A stretch of 64,000 bases of DNA from an uncultured Collinsella sp. (GTDB taxonomy: Bacteria; Actinomycetota; Coriobacteriia; Coriobacteriales; Coriobacteriaceae), in contig CAKUFD010000009.1 of NCBI GenBank assembly GCA_934647195.1, positions 1 through 64,000 of the forward strand, given 5' to 3'. The translations under genes and the position numbers were made by a program. The first letter of the stretch is position 1, and every line of letters begins with the position of its first letter. The notes under the pieces are model-generated. The model ran no database searches. It saw nothing but the letters and a program-made list of their open reading frames with translations, and was not told the DNA's origin. Positions 32,016-42,194 of this stretch are shown in pieces.

Positions 32016-32867
32016 ATGGGATACGCAGACGATCCGGACTATACGGAACTCAATCAGATCATGGAGCGGCTTCAGGCCCATATGATGCGCGGCGAGTATG
32101 CGCTTGCCTATCCTGTAGCCTGTGAAGAGCTCGCGTGCGCGCGCTCCATTTGCGCGCCGGACGACGTGCATTTGGCCATCGCCTTAAACGACGCGGCCTC
32201 GGTTGAGCGCTATCTTGGCCGCTATGACGATGCTCGTGAGCATTTTATCGAGGCTGGGGAAATCTTGCGCGAGGCCTGGGGCGAGACGAATTCCGAATAC
32301 GGCACGACGGTCAACAATCTGGCCGGCCTCTACCGCCTCTGCAAGGATTTCGATAAGGCCGAGGAAACATTCAAACACGCGCTTGAGGTCTATCAGGCGA
32401 GCTTGCCCGAAGACGACTGGCGTACCATCAGCTGCCACAACAACATCGGCTTGCTCTATCAAGATCAGGGCCGCTATGACGAGGCTCGCGTGTGCCATGA
32501 GCATGCTTTGGAGCTGTTGGAGGGGTCGGCCGCCGGCACTCAGCATCCAAATTCTATTGCGACAACGCTCATGAACCTTGGCGTATGCGTGTGGCACGCG
32601 GGCGATATCGCGCGCGCAAAAGACCTTTTTGAGCGAGGTCGCGCCATGACGCTCGAGCTTAACGGTCGCGTGAGCGCAAGCTACGCGAGTGCTCTCAACA
32701 ACGTGGCTGGATTCCTCGCGGATCAAGGAGAGCCCGAGCATGCGCTCGAGCTTTTTGAGGAATCGCGCGAGATTGCAGGTGAACTATTTGGCACCGAATC
32801 GCGTGCCTATACGATAGTCTGTCAAAACATCGAGCGCGTGCGGGGGGACCTGAATGCAAGGTCTTGA
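32016..32867 (+). CDS. Tetratricopeptide repeat protein
   Basis: A 283-residue soluble protein made almost wholly of TPR helices. Repeats of the NNLAGLYRLCKDFDKAEETF, NNIGLLYQDQGRYDEARVCH and NNVAGFLADQGEPEHALELF type recur at about 42-residue spacing, the longer TPR_12-like form typical of kinesin light chains. ATG at 32016 was chosen; upstream sequence in the frame runs through the inverted repeat and is not protein-like. It overlaps the next gene by 14 bases. The conserved partnership with DUF4037 and DUF4125 genes suggests it scaffolds their products; the biochemical role is unknown. Confidence 0.85.
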   Translation: MGYADDPDYTELNQIMERLQAHMMRGEYALAYPVACEELACARSICAPDDVHLAIALNDAASVERYLGRYDDAREHFIEAGEILREAWGETNSEYGTTVNNLAGLYRLCKDFDKAEETFKHALEVYQASLPEDDWRTISCHNNIGLLYQDQGRYDEARVCHEHALELLEGSAAGTQHPNSIATTLMNLGVCVWHAGDIARAKDLFERGRAMTLELNGRVSASYASALNNVAGFLADQGEPEHALELFEESREIAGELFGTESRAYTIVCQNIERVRGDLNARS

Positions 32868-33804
32868 TCTGACGCGTGAATATGCCGCCAAGGTGGCATT
32901 GCCCGAGCTGCGCCGCGGCCTGGGCGACGATGCATTCTCTCGTATTGCCGTAGGCAGCGTGGGCGACGGTTCTGATCGCTTTGGCTTTGACGACGATGTT
33001 TCCCGCGACCACGATTGGGGCGTTTCCCTGTGCGTTTGGGCCTGCGAGGGGGAACAGGCGCTCGCTGCCTCTGCCGACCAGATCTTGCGTGCGCTTCCTT
33101 CGAGCTACTGCGGTTATCCCATCTTGGGATTTCATGCTCCGGTTCCTCAGGGGAGGGCCGGCGCGTGGACCGTGGCCACCCATTATGCGTACTTCACGGG
33201 ATGTGCCGAAGGGCCCCGCACGCTTGCCGAATGGGCTCGTACGCCCGAGCATGCACTTGCGGCGGCCACAAATGGCGACGTCTTTTACGATGGGCAGGGT
33301 GATTTCTCGCGTATCCGCGAGCGCTTGCTTTTGGGGTATCCCGAGGCCGTGCGGCTGCAGCGCATCGCGCAGCGCTGCATGGACTTTGCCCAAGCGGGCC
33401 AGTACAACCTGGTGCGCGCTGCGATTCGTGGCGACGAGGTTGGCTGCTGCTTGGCCTATGCTCGCGCCGTCGAGGCCGCTTGCCTACTCGTGCACGAACT
33501 GTCGCATCGCTTTTGCCCATACTACAAATGGGCTCTTACTTCGTGCGAGAGGTGCTGCGGAGAGCTGGGTCGTGCCGTTGCGGCGCACCTGCGCGCCGCC
33601 GGCTCGTTTACGGGAGCTCTCGGAACATGCAATGCGCGTGCTCTTCAAAACGAACTCGACGATGCGGCGACGCTGATTGCGGCCGAGCTTGCGCGCCAGG
33701 AGCTTGCGGATGATACATCGGTCTTTTTGCTGGACCATGTGAATGCCATCAGGACATTGGGCACCGCGGCGGGGATGGCGCCGTGCGCGATGCCGCGCGA
33801 CTAG
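32854..33804 (+). CDS. DUF4037 domain protein (nucleotidyltransferase-like)
   Basis: A 316-residue protein of the DUF4037 family. The N-terminal part shows a nucleotidyltransferase-like pattern: VGSVGDGSDRFGFDDD followed by DHDWG, where acidic residues could bind metal. The remainder is helical, with conserved-looking RIAQRCMDFAQAGQYN and HELSHRFCPYYKW segments. ATG follows a G-rich stretch and overlaps the TPR stop by 14 bases. Neither substrate nor reaction is established for the family as far as I know. Its fixed place between TPR and DUF4125 genes argues for a shared complex. Confidence 0.85.
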   Translation: MQGLDLTREYAAKVALPELRRGLGDDAFSRIAVGSVGDGSDRFGFDDDVSRDHDWGVSLCVWACEGEQALAASADQILRALPSSYCGYPILGFHAPVPQGRAGAWTVATHYAYFTGCAEGPRTLAEWARTPEHALAAATNGDVFYDGQGDFSRIRERLLLGYPEAVRLQRIAQRCMDFAQAGQYNLVRAAIRGDEVGCCLAYARAVEAACLLVHELSHRFCPYYKWALTSCERCCGELGRAVAAHLRAAGSFTGALGTCNARALQNELDDAATLIAAELARQELADDTSVFLLDHVNAIRTLGTAAGMAPCAMPRD

Positions 33805-33821
33805 AGACAGGAGTGACTATC

Positions 33822-34442
33822 ATGTCCAGAGCAGAACTTATCGACACAATCGTGCGTATCGAGTGGGAGGACTTCCTGCATGTGAATAACGAGGGCGGTG
33901 TTGCGTCTTGTCAGCGACGCCCCGACACCTTCAAGATCATGCGCACCTCGCTTTTGCAAACGTACTCAGACGAACTTCTCGAGTCATATCTCGACGATGT
34001 TTCGACTGCTTCGGCAACTGGTCGTTCTTTGATGACCGAGAAGTACGCCTGGATGATGGAAAACACCGACGACACCGCATTCAAGCAGATTGCCTCCCAG
34101 CTTCCGCTCCTTCCGTACGAGGTGTGCGAGCGCATCGAGCATATCGTCAAGTTCTTCCTGGTGTGGCAGGCGCAGGCCAATGTCTTGTTCCCGCGTATGG
34201 CAGAAGGCGGCCGTCCGCTTCTCTCCGAGGACGACAAGCCCGATTCGACGTCGTTCGAGAGCTATCTGCGCGGCGAGCTCAAGAGCTACTCCGCTCGCAC
34301 GATTGCGATCTACGAGCGTTACGCGATTTCGTGCTGGCATAACGGAGTGAACCTCGCCATTGCGAACATGGATAACATCGCACGCCACTACGGTTATGCC
34401 AACGCTACCGATGCTGAGCATAACAGCGGCAGGGGGAAGTAA
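33822..34442 (+). CDS. DUF4125 family protein
   Basis: A 206-residue protein matching the DUF4125 family. It begins RAELIDTIVRIEWEDF and continues VNNEGGVASCQRRPDTFKI, a Trp/Glu- and Asn/Glu-rich opening with the later MTEKYAWMMENTD segment. It is soluble and mostly helical. ATG at 33822 follows ACAGGAG and lies 17 bases after the DUF4037 stop. Third gene of the TPR-DUF4037-DUF4125 operon, followed by a strong terminator. Function unknown. Confidence 0.85.
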   Translation: MSRAELIDTIVRIEWEDFLHVNNEGGVASCQRRPDTFKIMRTSLLQTYSDELLESYLDDVSTASATGRSLMTEKYAWMMENTDDTAFKQIASQLPLLPYEVCERIEHIVKFFLVWQAQANVLFPRMAEGGRPLLSEDDKPDSTSFESYLRGELKSYSARTIAIYERYAISCWHNGVNLAIANMDNIARHYGYANATDAEHNSGRGK

Positions 34443-34458
34443 GGTCTCTTGATGTTTG

Positions 34459-34501
34459 CGGCGACCTGTTGGGTGTTCGCGCCCCGCAGGTCGCCGTTTT
34501 T
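34459..34501 (+). terminator. Terminator of the DUF4125 operon
   Basis: CGGCGACCTG pairs with CAGGTCGCCG (10 bp) and is followed by TTTTTC. It begins 17 bases after the DUF4125 stop codon. Confidence 0.88.
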
Positions 34502-34580
34502 CTTGCGGGGCGGCGCTTTTTGCAGACGGCTGCTTGTTGGCCTCCACGGCGCCAACGCTTGCTCTCCGAGAGATTCTGGC

Positions 34581-34748
34581 GAGTGGCGGCTTTTCGTGGA
34601 TACCGTTGCCGTCGCTGTTCAGGCGAGTGGCGGCTTTTCAAACATTTTTAAATGAGTGGCGGTTTTTGAAACGTTTTTCGCTCGAATGTGGCCGTCGAAT
34701 GCACGATTATCCGCCACTCGTTCGTAAATGTTTGATTTACCGCCATTC
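34581..34748. repeat. GAGTGGCGG palindromic element, copy C
   Basis: Cores GAGTGGCGG lie at 34625 and 34654 (29 bp apart), with an extra outlying core at 34581. Inverted cores CCGCCACTC and CCGCCATTC lie at 34711 and 34740 (29 bp apart). The centre is 48 bp and contains ATGCACGAT. The gap 34502-34852 holds only this element and no gene that I can support. Confidence 0.88.
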
Positions 34749-34852
34749 ATTTGTATGCCGGAGGAGACGTTTGCTGCCGTTGGCGCCCCTTAAAGACGGC
34801 GACGCCGGTGGTGTCTGAGCCCGGCGCATCGCTTTTGCATGCAGTTATGCAG

Positions 34853-34887
34853 AAAGCCCCGGCTCGATTTTTCGAGTCGGGGCTTTT
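34853..34887 (-). terminator. Terminator between convergent transcripts
   Basis: AAAGCCCCGGCTCGA pairs with TCGAGTCGGGGCTTT over 15 bp (one G-T pair) with a 4-nt loop. A/T runs on both sides allow use from either strand; it lies 32 bases past the minus-strand HAD stop. Confidence 0.75.
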
Positions 34888-34918
34888 GGGTGCATCTGAG
34901 CTTAAAGGGCGTTGGCGC

Positions 34919-35737
34919 TTACCGTCCGAGCTTCTCCATAATCACCTTGGCAACGCCGTTTCGATCGTTGTGGTCGGCCTCCAGGTCGGCGGCTGCAATG
35001 TCCTCGGGCTCGGCATTCTCCATGGCCACGCCGCAGCCGGCTGCTTCGATCATCGAGATATCGTTGATGTTGTCGCCAAAGGCAACCGAATCTGCGATGT
35101 CGATGCCCAAATACCCGCACAGCCAGGTGAGGGCACCGCCCTTGGTTGCGGTGAGGTCGGAAAGCTCGATGTTGTTGGGCGCGGAGCGCACGATGGCGAG
35201 CGTGGGGTCCTTTGCGTAGGCAGCCTTGAGCTCGGCAGCGTCGCGCTCGTTTTTCCAATAGATGGTGATGCGCTCAAAATCGTCATGCTCGGCGATGAAC
35301 TCCTCGCAGGGCTCGTCGTAGGGCGTACGGTTGCTCTGGAGCGACTCCAAGGTGGAAATCGCACCGGCGAACTCGGCAAGACGGTCATAGCGCGCTCGTT
35401 CGGAGTAGCAGGCGCCATGGGAAAAGATGTCGAACGTGATGTCGCGATAGCCGCGAGCCACCTGGTAGATGTCGAGCACATGCTGACGCGTGAGGTGCAC
35501 GGCGTGAATCTGAGTCTGCGTTTGCAGGTCGACAACCGAGGCGCCGTTCGATGCGACGACATAGCGCACGGACGGATGTGCCAAAAGCTCCGCCGGCACG
35601 CCGTTGAAGGCGCGTGCCGTGCAAGGGACGAACTGCATACCCGCATCGTGAATCGCGTCGAGCGCGGCCCAGGTTTCGGGCGTGATGCGCTTGTCGGTGG
35701 TGAGCAGCGTTCCATCCATATCGGAAAAGAAGATCAT
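34919..35737 (-). CDS. HAD-superfamily phosphatase, Cof type
   Basis: A 272-residue Cof-type phosphatase. Motif I is DMDGTLL, then the cap domain, the TKGGAL lysine motif and motif IV FGDNINDISMI. ATG at 35737 follows GAAAGGA. It lies 30 bases after the citrate synthase stop on the same strand, so the two are probably co-transcribed, with the ACT-domain gene further upstream. The linkage to citrate synthase does not by itself reveal a substrate. The third such paralog in the window. Confidence 0.88.
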   Translation of the reverse strand: MIFFSDMDGTLLTTDKRITPETWAALDAIHDAGMQFVPCTARAFNGVPAELLAHPSVRYVVASNGASVVDLQTQTQIHAVHLTRQHVLDIYQVARGYRDITFDIFSHGACYSERARYDRLAEFAGAISTLESLQSNRTPYDEPCEEFIAEHDDFERITIYWKNERDAAELKAAYAKDPTLAIVRSAPNNIELSDLTATKGGALTWLCGYLGIDIADSVAFGDNINDISMIEAAGCGVAMENAEPEDIAAADLEADHNDRNGVAKVIMEKLGR

Positions 35738-35767
35738 AGGGTCCTTTCGGAGGGCAAGGCGAAAAGT

Positions 35768-37192
35768 CTATTGGCGTTCGTCGATGGGCAGGTACGTGAC
35801 ATCGTCAAGGACCGACTGATAGCCCGGGCGGATGATGCGATGCGCGCAGAAAAGCTCTTCCATGCGGTGCGCTGCCCAGCCGGCCATGCGCGAGACGGCA
35901 AACATCGGGGTGAAAAGCGTCTCGGGGATGCCGAGCATCGAGTAGATAAAGCCGGTGTACAGGTCGATGTTGGCGCAGATGGGCTTGGTGATGCCGCACA
36001 CATCGCGCATGAGCTGCGGCGCGAGATTCTCGATACGCTCGATAAGCGCAAACTCATCGCCCAGGCCCTTCTTTTGCGCAAGGCCGCGTGCGTAAGTGCG
36101 GCAGAGCTCGGCGCGCGGGTCGGAAAGCGTGTAGACGGCGTGGCCCATGCCGTAGATGAGGCCGGAGCCGTCAAAGGCCTCGCGCTTGAGGATGCGCGTG
36201 AGGTACGCGGCAAGCTCGTCTTCGTTCTCCCAGTTCGAAACGTGCTTGCGAATGTCCTCGTGCATGGCGACGACCTTGGCGTTGGCTCCGCCGTGGCGTG
36301 GTCCCTTGAGGGAGCCGATCGCGGCGGCGTAGGCCGAGTAGGGGTCGGTTGCCGAGGAGGAGAGCACGCGGCAGGCGAACGTCGAGTTATTACCGCCGCC
36401 GTGCTCGGCGTGCAGCATCATCATGACGTCGAGCAGCATGGCCTCGTCATGGGTGAAGTCGTCTCCGCCGCGCAGCACCTGCAGGACGCTCTCGGCGGTG
36501 GAGAGGTCGGGGGAGGGCTGGGGAATCTGCGGCAGGCGTCCCTCGCGCTGAGCGACGCGTGCCATGTGGGCGAGCGCGGCGATGCGTGGCAGACGCGCGA
36601 TCATGGACATAGCCACGTCGATCTCGTGTTCCGGCGAGATCTCGTCGGGCTCGGCGTCAAAGCGATACAGCAGCAGCACGGCGCGGGCCAGCGTGTTCAT
36701 GATGCTTTTGGAGGGCGTGGTGAGCGGGAACTCGTGGATATAGTCACCGGAGAGGTGGCGGAAGGCGCGCAGGCGCTCGCAGAAGCCCTCGAGCTCCTCC
36801 TTGTTGGGAAGGGAGCCGGTGAGCAGCAGATAAGCGACTTCCTCATAGCCAAAGCGGTCTTCTGCCTGGGCGTGATTCACCAGGTCGTCGATGCTGTAGC
36901 CGCGCAGGCTCAGGCGGCCCTCGTCGGGGATGACGCGGCCGTCGATCCGGTTATAGCCGTGGACATCGGAGATGCGCGTGAGGCCCGCGACGACGCCTGA
37001 GCCATCGGCGTTGCGCAGGCCGCGCTTGACGTTGTGCTGCTCGAAAAGCGACTCGTCGTAAGGCTCATTGGGAAAACCGTGGTACAGGCGCTCGCTGTCC
37101 TCGTCGATCTGGCGGCTCGCTTCGTAGTCGAGCACGAGGCGGCTCAGATAGTCGTCAAAGCGGTAATAGATCTTTTTAGCGTCGTATGCCAC
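35768..37192 (-). CDS. gltA: Citrate synthase
   Basis: A 474-residue type II-like citrate synthase, condensing oxaloacetate and acetyl-CoA. Active-site residues are in place: His in MMLHAEHGGGNNS, His in IYGMGHAVYTLSDPRA and Asp in ANIDLYTGFIYSMLG. The N-terminal domain is longer than in the minimal bacterial enzyme, with an extended opening of about 70 residues. ATG at 37192 follows GAAAGGAG. In an anaerobe with GltBD in the same window, it would feed 2-oxoglutarate to glutamate synthesis through a partial TCA branch. Confidence 0.95.
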   Translation of the reverse strand: MAYDAKKIYYRFDDYLSRLVLDYEASRQIDEDSERLYHGFPNEPYDESLFEQHNVKRGLRNADGSGVVAGLTRISDVHGYNRIDGRVIPDEGRLSLRGYSIDDLVNHAQAEDRFGYEEVAYLLLTGSLPNKEELEGFCERLRAFRHLSGDYIHEFPLTTPSKSIMNTLARAVLLLYRFDAEPDEISPEHEIDVAMSMIARLPRIAALAHMARVAQREGRLPQIPQPSPDLSTAESVLQVLRGGDDFTHDEAMLLDVMMMLHAEHGGGNNSTFACRVLSSSATDPYSAYAAAIGSLKGPRHGGANAKVVAMHEDIRKHVSNWENEDELAAYLTRILKREAFDGSGLIYGMGHAVYTLSDPRAELCRTYARGLAQKKGLGDEFALIERIENLAPQLMRDVCGITKPICANIDLYTGFIYSMLGIPETLFTPMFAVSRMAGWAAHRMEELFCAHRIIRPGYQSVLDDVTYLPIDERQ

Positions 37193-37245
37193 GGTGGGGG
37201 CTCCTTTCGCAAGGCACTTTTATTTGTCGTTGGATACCGTAGGGC

Positions 37246-37533
37246 TTAGAGGCGGTACATGAAGTTGAAGACGTCCTCGCGCTGGATGTTCACGTTCACG
37301 CCGGAGAGCTCGCCTGCCTGTGCCAGCGCCTCCTGAAGCTCGGTGAAGTCGAGCGTGGACTCGGAGCAGTCTGCCAACATGGTCATGGTGAAGATGCCCT
37401 CGAGGATGGACTGCGTGATGTCGCGGATGTCGACGTTGGCCTCGCCCAGAACGCGGGTGACGCCGGCTACGATGCCCGGGCGGTTCTTGCCCAAAACGGT
37501 GATGACGATGCGGTTGGAGGCGGTCTCGGCCAT
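37246..37533 (-). CDS. ACT domain protein (UPF0237-like)
   Basis: A 95-residue protein made of a single ACT domain: NRIVITVLGKNRPGIVAGVTRVLGEANVDI followed by a ferredoxin-like remainder ending REDVFNFMYRL. This is the UPF0237/GcvR-like family, believed to bind amino acids as a small regulator. I chose the ATG at 37533, preceded by AAGGGA; upstream codons in the frame are not conserved-looking. It lies 53 bases upstream of gltA on the same strand and is probably its operon partner. Target unknown. Confidence 0.85.
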   Translation of the reverse strand: MAETASNRIVITVLGKNRPGIVAGVTRVLGEANVDIRDITQSILEGIFTMTMLADCSESTLDFTELQEALAQAGELSGVNVNIQREDVFNFMYRL

Positions 37534-37766
37534 GAGAGTCCCTTCGACGTGTGCGCAAAGCGCGGCGCCGCGCACAGAGATAACAATATTCACCATTGTA
37601 GATGCACCGGCGCGCTTTGCGCATGCCATTCACGCGGGTAACACGGCGGAAACCGGAAGGAAGGGGCCGTGCGCGCCTGGGTCGTGTTGTTCGCAGGTTT
37701 TGACGTGGTGCTTTTGTGGGCAAGGCACGCCCGATTGCGTCTGTGCTATCCTAGGCAGGCTGTCTT

Positions 37767-37815
37767 GTCTTGGTCGGAAACCAAGACACCCCTAGCCCTG
37801 GTCGGAAACCAGGGC
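37767..37815 (+). promoter_or_regulatory. rpmE leader with two matching hairpins
   Basis: Two adjacent 7-bp hairpins, GTCTTGG/CCAAGAC (37767-37787) and GCCCTGG/CCAGGGC (37795-37815), have identical TCGGAAA loops closed by identical GG/CC pairs. They lie 22 bases before the L31 start. The conserved loop with differing stems is what a protein-binding site would show, so this is a strong candidate for an L31 autoregulatory leader. Structured L31 leaders have been described in Coriobacteria. Confidence 0.75.
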
Positions 37816-37837
37816 GCGATTCCAGAGGAGCCCTGCC

Positions 37838-38263
37838 ATGAAGCAAGGAATTCATCCGGAGTACGTCGAGTGCACCGTCCGCTGCAGCTGCGGCAACGTG
37901 TTCAAGACTCGCTCCACCAAGTCTGAGATCATCGTCGAACTCTGCAACGAGTGCCACCCGTTCTACACTGGCCAGCAGAAGTTCGTTGACACCGGTGGAC
38001 GCGTCCAGCGCTTCGCTGACAAGTTCGGTGGCGCTGCTGCCGCTCAGCTCAAGAAGGCTGAGGAGGCCAAGGCTGCTAAGGCTGCTAAGGCCGCTGAGGC
38101 CGAGGCTGCCCGCAAGGCCGCCGCTGAGGCCAAGGCTGCCGAGAAGGCCAAGCGTGCTGAGAAGTTCGCTGCTGAGGCTGCTAAGAAGGCCGCCGAGGCT
38201 CCCGCTGAGGCTCCGGTCGAGGAGGCCGCTGCTGAGGCCGAGACCACCGAGGCTGCTGAGTAG
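37838..38263 (+). CDS. rpmE: 50S ribosomal protein L31 with long Ala/Lys tail
   Basis: Residues 1-68 are a complete zinc-type L31: [20 protein letters not shown], then [27 protein letters not shown], with Cys pairs C16/C18 and C36/C39 as likely zinc ligands. Residues 69-141 are an Ala/Lys/Glu-rich tail (many repeats of AAKAAE/AAEA) more than doubling the usual length of about 70. ATG follows AGAGGAG. A mirrored tail is found on L17 in this genome. Transcribed alone behind a two-hairpin leader, with a clean terminator. Confidence 0.96.
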   Translation: MKQGIHPEYVECTVRCSCGNVFKTRSTKSEIIVELCNECHPFYTGQQKFVDTGGRVQRFADKFGGAAAAQLKKAEEAKAAKAAKAAEAEAARKAAAEAKAAEKAKRAEKFAAEAAKKAAEAPAEAPVEEAAAEAETTEAAE

Positions 38264-38295
38264 CATTTGCTGCTTGCAACAAGCGTGTGCACGTG

Positions 38296-38328
38296 AGGGC
38301 TGCGATCCCGTGGGTCGCAGCCCTTTTT
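38296..38328 (+). terminator. Terminator of rpmE
   Basis: AGGGCTGCGA pairs with TCGCAGCCCT over 10 bp and is followed by TTTTTG. It begins 33 bases after the L31 stop. Confidence 0.9.
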
Positions 38329-38467
38329 GTGTTTCTGCCGGAAGAGGAGTTAATCGGCGAACGGGCGACGGCGAGCGGCACGATGGCGAACGATGTCGGC
38401 GCGACGGGGCGATGGCGGGTGGCGGCGCTATGGCCGGCAGGCCGGCGGCTGGCGATCGGCGGCTGAT

Positions 38468-38590
38468 GAGTGGCGGTTTTTCAAACATTTTTAAACGAGT
38501 GGCGGTTTTTGAAACACCTCGGGAGCGAAATCGACGAGATCGTGCACGTTTATCCGCCACTCGTTTCAAAATGAGTGATTTTCCGCCATA
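38468..38590. repeat. GAGTGGCGG palindromic element, copy D
   Basis: Cores GAGTGGCGG lie at 38468 and 38497 (29 bp apart), and inverted cores CCGCCACTC at 38554 and CCGCCATAA at 38583 (29 bp apart). The centre is 48 bp and contains the palindrome GTGCAC. Copies C and D share TTTTTCAAACATTTTTAAA between cores. A GC-rich, partly repetitive stretch of about 120 bases (38340-38460) precedes it. The rest of the gap 38264-38689 holds no gene I can support. Confidence 0.9.
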
Positions 38591-38689
38591 AACACGATGG
38601 AAAAAAGACGCCAGTCCACAGGGAAACTGGAGTATCCCGATTGAGTCCTACGCGGGTTAAATCGGGGTGCGCAATTTCCATATGGTGCG

Positions 38690-39205
38690 CTATTTGGGTG
38701 CGCGCTCTTTGGCAGACATCTCGTCGACGTCGATGCGAAAGATCGCCACGCGGGCAACTGCCTCGGGCGTGAAGGCGGGAGAGGGCTCATTGGGAGCCGC
38801 ATGGGCCATGATGAGGCGAAGAGCGCGCTCCTTTTCCGATCGGTCCTCGACCGCGCGCACGATGCCCGAGCCCATGATGGACCGGTACGAGCGCGAATAT
38901 GCGCAAGCGTAGCTGCCGGTGATGTTGCCGCGGTCCTCTTCGAGCTCAATCGCCACGCGTACGCCGGTGGCTCCGCCGGCGCGAAACGCCTCGGCCTTGC
39001 GTCCCCCGCGTGCAGAGTGCAGGTAGAGCGAAAGCCTCTCCATTCCGTTTGACTCGAGGATCCACTCGTAGCCGTAATTCATGGGGACGATGAACATGCC
39101 CTCGTCGTCTTGGACGCCAACGTGCAGCACTTGGGCAGAGTCGATGATACCTCTGATCGTGTTGGTGTCGGTCACCTGACGTTTGATGAGCCTCATCGGT
39201 CGCAT
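38690..39205 (-). CDS. Pyridoxamine 5'-phosphate oxidase family protein (NimA-like)
   Basis: A 171-residue split-barrel flavin-binding protein related to PNPOx and to the 5-nitroimidazole reductase group. It begins MRPMRLIKRQVTD, then DSAQVLHVGVQDDEGMFIVPMNYGYEW (FMN-site region), LSLYLHSARGGRKAEAF and ARVAIFRIDVDEMSAKE. ATG at 39205 follows GGGAGG. It stands alone and convergent with the rpmE gap. Many such proteins in gut anaerobes are assigned to nitroimidazole or heme handling only by similarity, so the substrate is open. Confidence 0.85.
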   Translation of the reverse strand: MRPMRLIKRQVTDTNTIRGIIDSAQVLHVGVQDDEGMFIVPMNYGYEWILESNGMERLSLYLHSARGGRKAEAFRAGGATGVRVAIELEEDRGNITGSYACAYSRSYRSIMGSGIVRAVEDRSEKERALRLIMAHAAPNEPSPAFTPEAVARVAIFRIDVDEMSAKERAPK

Positions 39206-39389
39206 GCTGCCTCCCGGGCGTCGTGGCTTGTGCGCCTCATGATACGCCAACGGTTGCTTTGCGCCGCCGAGCGTGGTTTATACGTGGGGGAGCAATATAT
39301 GACTCCGCCAGGGTGCATATATAGCTAAAGTAGATTGAACTGTGTATTCATCGAGCCCGACCGGCCCGATTAAGTAAAGGACACCGTCT

Positions 39390-42194
<2,805 letters not shown>

